Source: an uncultured Bacteroidales bacterium (GTDB lineage Bacteria; Bacteroidota; Bacteroidia; Bacteroidales; F082). Taken from it: 64,000 nt of DNA. The stretch is from contig CAMYYD010000012.1 of NCBI GenBank assembly GCA_947303395.1, positions 1-64,000 on the forward strand, written 5' to 3'. Below, piece after piece: positions 22,830-31,183 of the stretch. Made by a program: the position numbers and the translations under genes. The notes below the pieces were generated by a model. The model worked only from the letters and a program-made list of their open reading frames with translations. It searched no databases and was not told where the DNA came from. Position 1 is the stretch's first letter, and each line of letters starts with the position of its first letter.

Positions 22830-24308
22830 ATGATGGAATTGAATGCTTCTTATTGCTCCGACAAGTATCAGTATACGATGGGCAAGTCGTTCTACGACAA
22901 TGGGATGAAGGACAAACGCGCTGTGTTCAACCTCTTCTACCGCAAGGCTCCAGATACCAACAACTGGGCCGTGGTGAGCGGCGTGCGCGAGGTGCTTAAA
23001 ATGGTGGAAGGCCTTGGAAAAGCTGACGAAAGCTTCTTCGAGCAGTTCCTCCCAGGCGACGAATACGAAGAAGTACGCAAATATTTCGCCACGATGAAGT
23101 TCACCGGCAACATCTACGCCATGCGCGAGGGCGAAATCGCATTCCCGAAAGAGCCTATCATCACCATCGAAGGCCCGATCATCGAGGCGCAAGTGCTTGA
23201 AACTCCTATGCTTTGCATCATGAACCATCAGATGGCAGTGGCAACAAAGGCATCGCGTGTGACACGTAGCACCACCAAGCCTGTCAGCGAGTTCGGAAGC
23301 CGTCGCGCTCACGGTCCATGGGCTGCCATCTACGGCGGAAAAGCAGCATTCATCGGTGGTTGCCAGAACACATCAAACATCGTCACAGGTGTGGAGTTCG
23401 GCTTCCCGGCATCAGGAACAATGGCACACAGCTATGTGACATCGTTCGGCCCAACAGTGAAAGGCGAATACGAAGCATTCGACAAATATATCAAGACACA
23501 CAAAAACGAGGTGCTGATTCTGCTGGTCGACACATACGACACCCTGAAATGCGGCGTCAAAAACGCCATCAAGGCATTCAAAGCCAACGGAATAGACGAC
23601 TCCTACCCTTACGGCTACGGTATCCGTCTCGACAGCGGCGACCTCACATACCTCTCAATAAAAGCCCGCGATATGCTCGACGAAGCTGGTCTGAAGAATT
23701 GTAAGATATTCGCAACCAACGCATTAGACGAATATCTTATCATGGAGTTGGAGCGTCAGGGTTGCAAGGTCGACAGCTACGGTGTGGGCGATGCAATAGC
23801 CACAAGCAAGCACAATCCTTGTTTCGGTAACGTTTACAAGCTGGTTCAAGTCGACGACATGCCTGTTTTGAAACGCTCGGAGGAAAGCAGCAAGCTCATC
23901 AATCCTGGTTTCCAGATCACATATCGTATCATCAAAAACAACAAATTCAAGGTTGATGTGACCTGTCTGCGTGGCGACAGACTCGCACGAGCCATTGAGA
24001 ATCATGAAGAAATCACGTTGCGCGATGAGTATGACCCTTTAAAATCGAGAACCTTCCAAGCTGGAGAATACGAATACCGCATCTTGCAGCCGCAGGTTAT
24101 GAAAGACGGCAAACCGATTGTTGAATACGTCTCGATTACCGAGAAGCGGAATTATTACCTCGACAACCTTGCCCACCTAGACGACACCGAAAAGCGTCTC
24201 ATCAACCCGCACTACTACAAATGCGATATTTCCGACGATCTTTACGACCTGAAGGAACGCCTAATCAACAATATCGTGAAGGAAATCGAGGAATTTGATA
24301 AGGAATAA
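22830..24308 (+). CDS. pncB: Nicotinate phosphoribosyltransferase
   Basis: A 492-aa enzyme that joins nicotinate with PRPP (with ATP) to make nicotinate mononucleotide in NAD salvage. Visible signatures: LNASYCSDKYQYTMGKSFYD at the start, GFPASGTMAHSYVTSF (with the active-site His region), LVDTYDTLKCGVKNAIKAF and YGIRLDSGDLTYLSIKARDM (phosphate-binding and beta-barrel strands). Two ATGs at 22830 and 22833 are both possible starts. Length fits the long bacterial form. Confidence 0.93.
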   Translation: MMELNASYCSDKYQYTMGKSFYDNGMKDKRAVFNLFYRKAPDTNNWAVVSGVREVLKMVEGLGKADESFFEQFLPGDEYEEVRKYFATMKFTGNIYAMREGEIAFPKEPIITIEGPIIEAQVLETPMLCIMNHQMAVATKASRVTRSTTKPVSEFGSRRAHGPWAAIYGGKAAFIGGCQNTSNIVTGVEFGFPASGTMAHSYVTSFGPTVKGEYEAFDKYIKTHKNEVLILLVDTYDTLKCGVKNAIKAFKANGIDDSYPYGYGIRLDSGDLTYLSIKARDMLDEAGLKNCKIFATNALDEYLIMELERQGCKVDSYGVGDAIATSKHNPCFGNVYKLVQVDDMPVLKRSEESSKLINPGFQITYRIIKNNKFKVDVTCLRGDRLARAIENHEEITLRDEYDPLKSRTFQAGEYEYRILQPQVMKDGKPIVEYVSITEKRNYYLDNLAHLDDTEKRLINPHYYKCDISDDLYDLKERLINNIVKEIEEFDKE

Positions 24309-24313
24309 AAAAC

Positions 24314-24372
24314 GTAGGGACGGATCGAATCCGTCCCTGTTTCATTTTAGGACGGACGCGGTCCGTCCCTAC
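24314..24372. terminator. Double hairpin between pncB and ribH
   Basis: GTAGGGACGGAT-cga-ATCCGTCCC and GGACGGAC-gcg-GTCCGTCC lie side by side, and the outer ends GTAGGGACGGA and TCCGTCCCTAC also pair. It belongs to the GTAGGGACG/CGTCCCTAC palindrome family seen at 27180, 43971 and 49513. Placed between converging genes it can end both transcripts. Confidence 0.6.
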
Positions 24373-24381
24373 AAATAATCG

Positions 24382-24843
24382 TTATATCTGTTTCAGCAGA
24401 TTAACCATCTCAATTGCAGTTGTCACTGCGTCGTATCCCTTATTTCCTGCTTTTGAACCAGCACGTTCAACGGCTTGTTCGATGCTGTCGGTTGTGAGAA
24501 CGCCAAAGATTACTGGCACTTCGGTTTGGAGACCGACTTGAGCGATGCCTTTTGTGGCTTCATTGGCAACCATGTCGAAATGAGGTGTTGCGCCACGGAT
24601 CACTGCTCCAAGACAAACAACTGCGTCGTATTTCTTGCTTGCTGCCATTTTCTTTGCCACAAGCGGGATCTCGAAAGCGCCCGGAACCCAAGCGATATCA
24701 ATATTTTTCTCATCTCCACCGTGACGTTTGAAAGCGTCGATGGCGCCACCCAACAGCTTGTTGGTGATGATTTCGTTGAAACGGCCGGCCACGATAGCGA
24801 TTTTCTGACCTTCAGCCAATAATTTTCCTTCTAAAATATTCAT
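24382..24843 (-). CDS. ribH: 6,7-dimethyl-8-ribityllumazine synthase
   Basis: A 153-aa lumazine synthase: condenses 5-amino-6-ribitylaminouracil with 3,4-dihydroxy-2-butanone 4-phosphate, the step before riboflavin synthase. It usually forms a 60-mer or pentamers. Motifs: [52 protein letters not shown] (substrate loop, with the catalytic His region) and the [12 protein letters not shown] tail. Last gene of the riboflavin operon, 150 bp after ribBA; the spacer is low-complexity (see 24844-24993). Confidence 0.96.
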   Translation of the reverse strand: MNILEGKLLAEGQKIAIVAGRFNEIITNKLLGGAIDAFKRHGGDEKNIDIAWVPGAFEIPLVAKKMAASKKYDAVVCLGAVIRGATPHFDMVANEATKGIAQVGLQTEVPVIFGVLTTDSIEQAVERAGSKAGNKGYDAVTTAIEMVNLLKQI

Positions 24844-24993
24844 AATTTAAAGATTTAAAAATTCAAAATTATAATTTTTTTAACATTAATTTTCATCAAT
24901 TACCCATTAATTTTTCATTAATTCTTTTCTATCATCAACTGATTAACTGAACAACTGACTAACTGAATAACTTTAAACTCCACACTCCAAACT
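24844..24993. other. Low-complexity ribBA-ribH spacer
   Basis: AT-rich spacer with degenerate AACTGA/AACTGAATAACT units and an AAACTCCACACTCCAAACTTC tail resembling 5813-5872. I see no open frame and no clear promoter, so ribH is probably read from the rib operon promoter. Confidence 0.4.
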
Positions 24994-26226
24994 TCAAACT
25001 TCTTCCTCCTGTCTTCTGACTTCTTTAACATGGAGCATGTGCCCCATTTTTTTGTATTTTGTGTAAAGATAGAATGCGTCCTTTTCGTTGCAAGTCATCT
25101 CGATTGGTTCACGACCGACTATTTCGATGCCGTAGCCTTCCAAACCACTGATTTTCATCGGGTTATTGGTCATCACAATGATTTTCTTAGCACCTAAATC
25201 TGCCAAAATCTCCGCGCCTGTGCCGTAATCTCTTAAATCTGCAGCGAAACCTAAAGCTAAATTCGCTTCAACGGTATCCATGCCTTTGTCCTGCAAGGTG
25301 TAGGCTTTCAGCTTGTTAATCAAGCCGATGCCACGGCCTTCCTGGCGGAGATAAAGCAAAACTCCCCTGCCCTTGGCCTCGATACGACGCATTGCCTCCT
25401 GTAATTGCTCGCCACAGTCGCAGCGCATCGAACCGAAAGCGTCGCCTGTCAAGCATTCTGAGTGTACACGGCAAAGAACTGGTTCCGGGGTACTCAAATC
25501 GCCTTTCACCAACGCCACATGGTGTTCGCCAGTGATTTTATCGACGTATCCTATAGCTTTGAAAGTGCCATATTTCGTTGGCAATTCCGCTTCTGTAACG
25601 CGTTCAACCAAGACTTCAGTCTTACGGCGATATTTAATCAACTCAGCTATCGAAGTGATTTTCAAGTTGTTAGCTTTTGCAAACTGCACCAATTCAGTTG
25701 TGCGCATCATGGTGCCGTCTTCGCGCATAATCTCGCAGCACAGACCGCATTCCTTCAGTCCGGCGAGACGCATCAAATCGACGGTAGCCTCAGTGTGACC
25801 ACCACGTTTCAGCACTCCACCCTGACGGGCTTCAAGCGGAAACATGTGACCCGGACGACGAAAATCTTCCGGACGGATGCCGTCTTCAACAACTTTTTGA
25901 GCAGTTATTGAGCGTTCAACAGCCGAAATGCCTGTCGTGGTATCTCTGTAATCGATTGAAACCGTAAACGCAGTGCAGTGGTTGTCTGTATTTTCAAGCA
26001 CCATCTGATTGAGTCTCAATCGTTTGCATATCTCAGAACTCATCGGCATACAAATCAATCCTTTGCCGTATGATGCCATAAAATTCACGTTTTCGACGGT
26101 CGCAAACTCAGCCGCACAAATCAAATCGCCTTCGTTTTCGCGGTCAGGGTCATCAACCACGATGATCATCTTACCTGCGCGAAGGTCTTCCAAAGCTTCC
26201 TCAATAGTATTAAAATCCTTGTTCAT
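24994..26226 (-). CDS. ribBA: Bifunctional DHBP synthase / GTP cyclohydrolase II
   Basis: A 410-aa fusion making both precursors of riboflavin. The N-terminal RibB domain (1-~200) converts ribulose 5-phosphate to 3,4-dihydroxy-2-butanone 4-phosphate: [54 protein letters not shown]. The C-terminal RibA domain (~205-400) opens GTP: zinc cysteines in [20 protein letters not shown], then [20 protein letters not shown] and [12 protein letters not shown]. All expected catalytic parts are present. It lies 5 bp after ribE in the rib operon. Confidence 0.97.
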   Translation of the reverse strand: MNKDFNTIEEALEDLRAGKMIIVVDDPDRENEGDLICAAEFATVENVNFMASYGKGLICMPMSSEICKRLRLNQMVLENTDNHCTAFTVSIDYRDTTTGISAVERSITAQKVVEDGIRPEDFRRPGHMFPLEARQGGVLKRGGHTEATVDLMRLAGLKECGLCCEIMREDGTMMRTTELVQFAKANNLKITSIAELIKYRRKTEVLVERVTEAELPTKYGTFKAIGYVDKITGEHHVALVKGDLSTPEPVLCRVHSECLTGDAFGSMRCDCGEQLQEAMRRIEAKGRGVLLYLRQEGRGIGLINKLKAYTLQDKGMDTVEANLALGFAADLRDYGTGAEILADLGAKKIIVMTNNPMKISGLEGYGIEIVGREPIEMTCNEKDAFYLYTKYKKMGHMLHVKEVRRQEEEV

Positions 26227-26231
26227 TTATA

Positions 26232-26873
26232 TTAAAAATTATTATCTTTCAATAAGTTAAGCAATCTTTCATCATGTTGAAAAGTTATATTTCCAACAAA
26301 TTTCTCGATATATTTTCCAACGATATCGTTTTCCAAATTCACAGTGTCGCCAATCTTTTTCTTGGTCAAAGTGGTCTCGTCTTGCGTGTGCTGAATAATC
26401 GAAACTCCGAAGTCGAAACTCGTTACATCAGTGACAGTCAATGAGATACCGTCTATTGTAATAGAACCTTTTTCAACGATATATCTCAAAATCTCAGGTC
26501 TGGTCTCGATTTTCACACGAATTGCCTTGTCGTCATGAGTCATTTTTGAGATAACACCTATGCCATCGATATGTCCCGAGACTATATGTCCACCGAAACG
26601 ACCGTTAGCAGGCATTGCGCGTTCGCAATTCACCAAATCATTGATTCTCAAATCTTTGAAATTGGTGCGATTCATTGTTTCAGGCATCACGTCGGCGGTG
26701 TAAGAGCTGTCGTCGAAAGTCGTGACAGTAAGGCAGACACCATTGGTGCAGATACTGTCGCCGATATGGATGTCGTCCAAAATCTTCTTCACAGCAATAG
26801 TCAGCTTGATGCTGTTTGCGTGCCTGACAATCGCCTTCACCTTGCCGATTTCGTCAATTATTCCCGTGAACAT
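26232..26873 (-). CDS. ribE: Riboflavin synthase, alpha chain
   Basis: A 213-aa two-domain enzyme that dismutates two lumazines to riboflavin. Each half has the barrel signature: MFTGIIDEIGKV ... DSICTNGVCLTVT ... NGRFGGHIVSGHIDG in the first, and KGSITIDGISLTVTDV with HTQDETTL in the second. Complete. The ATG overlaps the 3' end of ribD by 16 bp, showing translational coupling. Confidence 0.95.
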   Translation of the reverse strand: MFTGIIDEIGKVKAIVRHANSIKLTIAVKKILDDIHIGDSICTNGVCLTVTTFDDSSYTADVMPETMNRTNFKDLRINDLVNCERAMPANGRFGGHIVSGHIDGIGVISKMTHDDKAIRVKIETRPEILRYIVEKGSITIDGISLTVTDVTSFDFGVSIIQHTQDETTLTKKKIGDTVNLENDIVGKYIEKFVGNITFQHDERLLNLLKDNNF

Positions 26874-27970
26874 ATCTTTCCTTTAATTAAAATATCTCCG
26901 TTAATATTTTGAATATCAATATTTTGCAATAGAATTGCATCGTTCATTTTTTCAATTCCCTTACCGGAAACCGGTGTTTTCGCGCTTTCTCCACCAATGA
27001 TTTTCGGTGCGATAAACGCCCACACCTCATCAACGCAACCGGCTTCAAGGAACGCGGCATTTAGGGTGGCGCCACCACCTAATAAAATGGAATCAATGCC
27101 CATGGAACCTAATTTAGTCATAAGGTCGTTGATGTCGACGTGGCCATTATTTGATTTGCATTGAATCAATTCAATGCCCGTAGAGACGCACGGCCGTGCG
27201 TCTCTACAATTATCGGACACGGTTGTCGCAACAATTGTTCTGTATTCCTTCGCCGTCTTAACCAATTGAGAATCAACAGGTATTCTTAAATTTGAATCCA
27301 CTACAATTCTTATCGGCTGATGCGGATTTCCTTCCAATCTTACATTCAACATCGGATTGTCAGCCAAAACTGTGCCGATTCCCACGATAACAGCCGCCAT
27401 TTCGCTTCTTAACTCATGGACCAGCTTGCGGGATTCCTCATTCGTCACCCAGCGCGAATCGCCAGTAAATGCTGCTATTTTGCCGTCAAGGGTCATTGCA
27501 GTCTTCATGATGACATAAGGGCGCTTAGTGGTGATGTATTTCAAAAACACCTTATTCAATTCACGAATCTCATTCTCGCAAAGTCCCACTTCGACCTCAA
27601 TGCCTGCATCTTGCAAAATCTTCACGCCTTTTCCTGCAACCAATGGGTTCGGATCGAGGATGCCCACAAAGACTTTTTTGATGCCTTTTTCAATGATTAT
27701 TTCGGTGCAAGGTGGTGTTTTCCCGTAGTGGCAGCAAGGTTCAAGTGTTACATAAAGTGAAGCGCCTTTAGTTTCTGATTGACAACGTAATAGAGCATTA
27801 CGTTCAGCATGAAATTCACCGTATTTTTCGTGATATCCTTCGGCGATTATCTGTCCGTCTTTCACGACTACGCAACCGACCAGAGGATTAGGATGGACGT
27901 ATCCTCCGCCCTTCTTGGCGAGCTCGATGGCGCGCCTCATAAACTCGATGTCTTTTTCGCAATATGACAT
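26858..27970 (-). CDS. ribD: Bifunctional deaminase/reductase RibD
   Basis: A 370-aa fusion doing the second and third steps of the pyrimidine branch of riboflavin synthesis. The deaminase domain has HAERNAL (zinc ligand and catalytic Glu) and LEPCCHYGKTPPCTEI (zinc cysteines), NPLVGCVVV and DPNPLVAGKGV. The reductase domain begins near RPYVIMKTAMTLDGKIAAFT with SRWVTNEESRKLVHELR and GIGTVLADNPMLNVRL. Odd: a perfect 28-bp palindrome (27180-27207) lies in the reductase domain and is translated as NCRDARPCVSTGI near residues 253-265, an apparent in-frame insertion. First gene after the FMN riboswitch. Confidence 0.95.
   Translation of the reverse strand: MSYCEKDIEFMRRAIELAKKGGGYVHPNPLVGCVVVKDGQIIAEGYHEKYGEFHAERNALLRCQSETKGASLYVTLEPCCHYGKTPPCTEIIIEKGIKKVFVGILDPNPLVAGKGVKILQDAGIEVEVGLCENEIRELNKVFLKYITTKRPYVIMKTAMTLDGKIAAFTGDSRWVTNEESRKLVHELRSEMAAVIVGIGTVLADNPMLNVRLEGNPHQPIRIVVDSNLRIPVDSQLVKTAKEYRTIVATTVSDNCRDARPCVSTGIELIQCKSNNGHVDINDLMTKLGSMGIDSILLGGGATLNAAFLEAGCVDEVWAFIAPKIIGGESAKTPVSGKGIEKMNDAILLQNIDIQNINGDILIKGKICSRE
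27180..27207. repeat. Perfect 28-bp palindrome inside ribD
   Basis: GTAGAGACGCACGG at 27180-27193 is followed by its exact reverse complement. It is a member of the GTAGRGACG family seen at 24314, 43971 and 49513, but here it lies within a coding gene and keeps the frame open. Confidence 0.9.
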
Positions 27971-27999
27971 AAAAAAAGCCCCAAATAAACATCAGGGCA
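27971..27999 (-). terminator. Riboswitch-controlled terminator before ribD
   Basis: On the minus strand GCCC-(TGATGTTTATTT)-GGGGC is followed by seven T directly before the ribD ATG. The 5' arm with GCCCTGA (27998-27992) is complementary to TCAGGGC (28136-28130) at the 5' edge of the FMN aptamer, so pairing between them would form an antiterminator when FMN is absent. Confidence 0.55.
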
Positions 28000-28028
28000 G
28001 CATATTTTGAAAAATTTAATCAAACAAA

Positions 28029-28139
28029 CTTCTCTCATCCGGACTGTCACCGTCGGTTTCGGAATTTCACCGAATCAGTTCCCCTTGGGGAAGTCGCGGA
28101 CTGTCACCGCCGGAAAGGAATTTCACCTTGCCCTGAAGT
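28029..28139 (-). ncRNA. FMN riboswitch (RFN element)
   Basis: The minus-strand leader of ribD shows the conserved RFN order: CTTCAGGGCAAGGTGAAATT, CCGGCGGTGACAGTCCGCGA, a variable stem CCCCAAGGGG, then GGTGAAATTCCGAAACCGAC, GGTGACAGTCCGGATGAGAG and AAG. The P1 ends CTTC and GAAG pair. FMN binding is expected to shut down the rib operon, probably by freeing the terminator at 27971-27999. Confidence 0.93.
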
Positions 28140-28148
28140 TTTCGACTG

Positions 28149-28156
28149 CAAAAATA
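28149..28156 (-). promoter_or_regulatory. -7 box of the riboflavin operon
   Basis: CAAAAATA on the plus strand is TATTTTTG on the minus strand, 9 bp before the start of the FMN aptamer. The promoter overlaps the last codons of aroC region (stop at 28177). Confidence 0.55.
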
Positions 28157-28176
28157 CACAAATTTTTAATATTGTG

Positions 28177-29142
28177 CTATATTTTATTGCATTTTTTTAA
28201 CAAAACGAAGTCGAGAGTGACCATCGCGGCCATCGCCTCAACGATCGGAAGCACTCGCGGGACGACACAGGTATCATGTCGGCCCTGAATCTCCAAAGTC
28301 ACTGGATTTCCATGAATATCAACGGTTTGCTGTGGTAACATCACCGACGGAATCGGCTTGAAAGCGACTCTGAAAACGATATCTTCGCCATTTGTAATGC
28401 CTCCTTGAACACCACCTGAATGGTTGGTTTTGGTGCGGATTCGCTCACCATCAAACACAAACTCATCGTTACATTCGCTACCTCTCATCCTTGCGGCGTT
28501 GAATCCTTCACCTATTTCAAAGCCCTTTGCCGCATTGATTGTCATCATGGCGTATGCCAATATCGCATGAAATTTCATAAATGCTGGCTCTCCGAGGCCC
28601 ACAGGAGCGTTTTTGATAGTTCCTTGGATAATTGCACCAACCGTATCCTTTTCTCTCGCCTCGCCCATCTCAATCACTTCTGATGAGATTTCAATGTTTT
28701 GTGAAGCAAGAATCTGTTTCGCGATAGCACCTGCAACCACACATGGCAACAGCGTTCTCGCAGAGCCTCTACCGCCTCCCGCATAGTCTCTGATTCCATA
28801 TTTCATCTGATAGGTGAAATCGGCATGCGACGGACGGAAAACATCCTTAATATTCTCATAATCAGAGGTTTTCGCATCTTTGTTACGAATCAAAAATGCT
28901 ATCGGAGCGCCAGTTGTCTTGCCCTCAAATAATCCCGAAAGGAATTCTACCTCGTCTGGTTCTTTTCTGGCAGACATAGTGGAATCTTGTCCTGGTTTTC
29001 TGCGAGATAACTCTTTCTCAATCAGAGCTTTATCCAATAAAATACCAGCGGGACAGCCGTCGATTACTCCGCCGATAGCTGCCCCGTGTGACTCACCAAA
29101 TGTAGTCAGGCAAAATGCCGTTCCAAATGTATTGGAATTCAA
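28177..29142 (-). CDS. aroC: Chorismate synthase
   Basis: A 321-aa enzyme of the shikimate pathway that turns 5-enolpyruvylshikimate 3-phosphate into chorismate with reduced FMN as helper. Motifs: TFGESHGAAIGGVIDGCPAG at the start, RRKPGQDSTMSARKEPDEVE, GGGRGSARTLLP, and RHDTCVVPRVLPIVEAMAAM near the end. It is about 30-40 residues shorter than many homologues, but both termini look complete. Its ATG abuts the stop of the DUF349 gene. FMN dependence makes its position just upstream of the rib operon notable. Confidence 0.95.
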   Translation of the reverse strand: MNSNTFGTAFCLTTFGESHGAAIGGVIDGCPAGILLDKALIEKELSRRKPGQDSTMSARKEPDEVEFLSGLFEGKTTGAPIAFLIRNKDAKTSDYENIKDVFRPSHADFTYQMKYGIRDYAGGGRGSARTLLPCVVAGAIAKQILASQNIEISSEVIEMGEAREKDTVGAIIQGTIKNAPVGLGEPAFMKFHAILAYAMMTINAAKGFEIGEGFNAARMRGSECNDEFVFDGERIRTKTNHSGGVQGGITNGEDIVFRVAFKPIPSVMLPQQTVDIHGNPVTLEIQGRHDTCVVPRVLPIVEAMAAMVTLDFVLLKKCNKI

Positions 29143-31014
29143 TTATTGTTCGTTTAAGATTTTAATTTTTGCCTCAAGAACCTTGACATCGTTCTTGATC
29201 TTGGCGATTTTCTTCTCATATTCGGCCTTCAAAATCTCCGACTGTTTGCTTCTTGCGAAGAATCCGATGTTATTTTCCAACGTTACGATTTCGTCGCGCA
29301 ACTTCTGAATCTTATTCTGAAGGTTCATGCGCTCTCTTCTGACCTTGTCGCGTGAATCAGGATCTTCTTTCAGGCCTGAAATCATATTGCGGTACTCGTT
29401 GGTAGTCAATTCGTTATCATTGGCGCGCATCTTGTCGAACATGCCGTCGATGAGGCTGCGATATTCGTTCTGGATAGCGTCTTTGACCTTCATCGGGACG
29501 TGACCGATTGCCATCCATTCTCTCTGGAATCCGCGGATTGCCTCCATATTCTCGTTGCGGTCTTTCTTCAACTCGTAAGCTTTAATGCGCTCGATGAGTT
29601 CCTGTTTTGCCTTGAGGTTAGTGTCCTCTTCGCCTTTAATTCCTGAGAAATGCGATGATTTGTTACCGAAGAAAGCGTCGCAAGCGCTGCGGAAACGTTT
29701 CCAAATCTTGTCGGAATGACGCTTTGGCACCGGACCGATGGTCTTCCACTCTTCCTGCAGTTTCTTGATGCGGTCGGTGGTCTTCTTCCACTCAGTCGAA
29801 TCGACTAGATTCTCAACTTCAACGCAGATTTGCAACTTCTTGTTGTAGTTTTCCATCTGCTGCACCTTGAGCTTGCTGAAGAATTCCTTCTTTGCCTCGA
29901 AGAATGTGTTCATCGAGCCTTTGAAGCGGTTCCAGATCTCATCGCTCTGTTTCTTAGCGACCGGGCCGATCTGCTTCCACATCTTGAACAACTCATTGAC
30001 GTCGTTCGACTTCTTCTGGTAAGCGTTGATGCTGTTAACCGGTTCATTTACAATCTCTTCCATCTTCACACAGATAGCCTCTTTAGCATCGTAGTTAGCC
30101 TTTTGCTCTTCTTCAAGCTTGGCATAATGCTCGCGGCGAATCTGGTTGACTTTGTCGGTTGTATTCTTGAAACGCTCCCAGATCTCATCTTTCTTTTCCT
30201 GTGGAACCGGACCGATTTCCTTCCACTCGTCGTGATATTTCTGGAGAAGTTTGAACGCTTTTGTCAGTGATTTCTCAAGAAGCAGAAGTTCTGCCTTTTC
30301 GCAAAGTTCAATCTTAGCTTCGAGATTCTTCTTCAGGTCGAGGTCACGTAACTCTCTGTTAATCTTTACTTTATCGTAGAATTTCTCGATAAGGAAATGA
30401 TATGTGTTCCAAATATTCGAAACCTCGTTGGCCGGAACCTGACCGATTTCTTTCCATCTGTCCTGAAGCGCGCGGAAGTCGTCGTAAGTCTTTTTCAGAG
30501 TCTCTTCAGAGTAAATCAAAGCCTTCAATTCCTCAATGATTCCAAGCTTTTGCTGAAGATTATCGTTCTTCTGACGCTCGAGTTCTTCCTTATATTTTTC
30601 CTTATTCACCTTATAGATGTCGAAAGCTGCTTTGAAACGCACCTCAAGCGGATCGTCAGTGTGCTCGTAGCTTTCTTTGTCGCCACCATCGAGGATAAAC
30701 TGTTCCATTTCACGGTCACGGTCTTCCTTATTGAGTCTCAAGAAGTTAGATTTAATAGCGACGACTTTGTCTTTAATCTTGGCAATGTCTGAATCTTGAA
30801 CTGTTTCTTCCAAGAGTTCAACGAGTTGGAGTTTGTTAAGATTTGAAAAATCGAATTCCAGTTCCTCTTCCTCTTCATTTTCGTCGATTAAATCCAATTC
30901 ATTTTCTTGTGGAATTTCTTCATTCACATCAATTTTCACATTGATTTTAATTGCACCCGGCAAAATTGTCGGTTTGTTGAGTTTCTCAATTGTCTTGAGG
31001 TCGGTAGCGTTCAT
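29143..31014 (-). CDS. DUF349 repeat protein
   Basis: A 623-aa, highly charged cytoplasmic protein made of repeated DUF349 units. At least five repeats are visible around RWKEIGQVPANEVSNIW, EWKEIGPVPQEKKDEIWERF, MWKQIGPVAKKQSDEIWNRF, EWKTIGPVPKRHSDKIWKRF and EWMAIGHVPMKVKDAI. The N-terminus has an acidic run (ENEEEEELEFDFSNL) and the C-terminus is a coiled coil. The molecular function of DUF349 is not settled. It lies directly before aroC (no gap), likely one transcript, with a -7 box upstream at 31108-31115. Confidence 0.85.
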   Translation of the reverse strand: MNATDLKTIEKLNKPTILPGAIKINVKIDVNEEIPQENELDLIDENEEEEELEFDFSNLNKLQLVELLEETVQDSDIAKIKDKVVAIKSNFLRLNKEDRDREMEQFILDGGDKESYEHTDDPLEVRFKAAFDIYKVNKEKYKEELERQKNDNLQQKLGIIEELKALIYSEETLKKTYDDFRALQDRWKEIGQVPANEVSNIWNTYHFLIEKFYDKVKINRELRDLDLKKNLEAKIELCEKAELLLLEKSLTKAFKLLQKYHDEWKEIGPVPQEKKDEIWERFKNTTDKVNQIRREHYAKLEEEQKANYDAKEAICVKMEEIVNEPVNSINAYQKKSNDVNELFKMWKQIGPVAKKQSDEIWNRFKGSMNTFFEAKKEFFSKLKVQQMENYNKKLQICVEVENLVDSTEWKKTTDRIKKLQEEWKTIGPVPKRHSDKIWKRFRSACDAFFGNKSSHFSGIKGEEDTNLKAKQELIERIKAYELKKDRNENMEAIRGFQREWMAIGHVPMKVKDAIQNEYRSLIDGMFDKMRANDNELTTNEYRNMISGLKEDPDSRDKVRRERMNLQNKIQKLRDEIVTLENNIGFFARSKQSEILKAEYEKKIAKIKNDVKVLEAKIKILNEQ

Positions 31015-31107
31015 CGTTTGATAAATGTTTGATAATCAATAATTTAATTTAGTCGTTATCAGAATTTCACTTTCGCGAAACTCGATATTAGAGTATAAAA
31101 TAGGCTG

Positions 31108-31115
31108 CAAAGATA
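31108..31115 (-). promoter_or_regulatory. -7 box before the DUF349 gene
   Basis: CAAAGATA on the plus strand reads TATCTTTG on the minus strand, 93 bp before the ATG at 31014. Confidence 0.45.
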
Positions 31116-31183
31116 ATAATTTTCTCATGATTTTGAATTATTTTGAAAAAAATTTGTAAGTTTGTAACCTAAAATTTTGCAGT

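Noticed and set aside
21663-23312. A 549-codon open frame on the minus strand
   Set aside because: Only the part from 22649 down is the EamA transporter. The upstream half is antisense to pncB and crosses a promoter and a repeat; it has no similarity.
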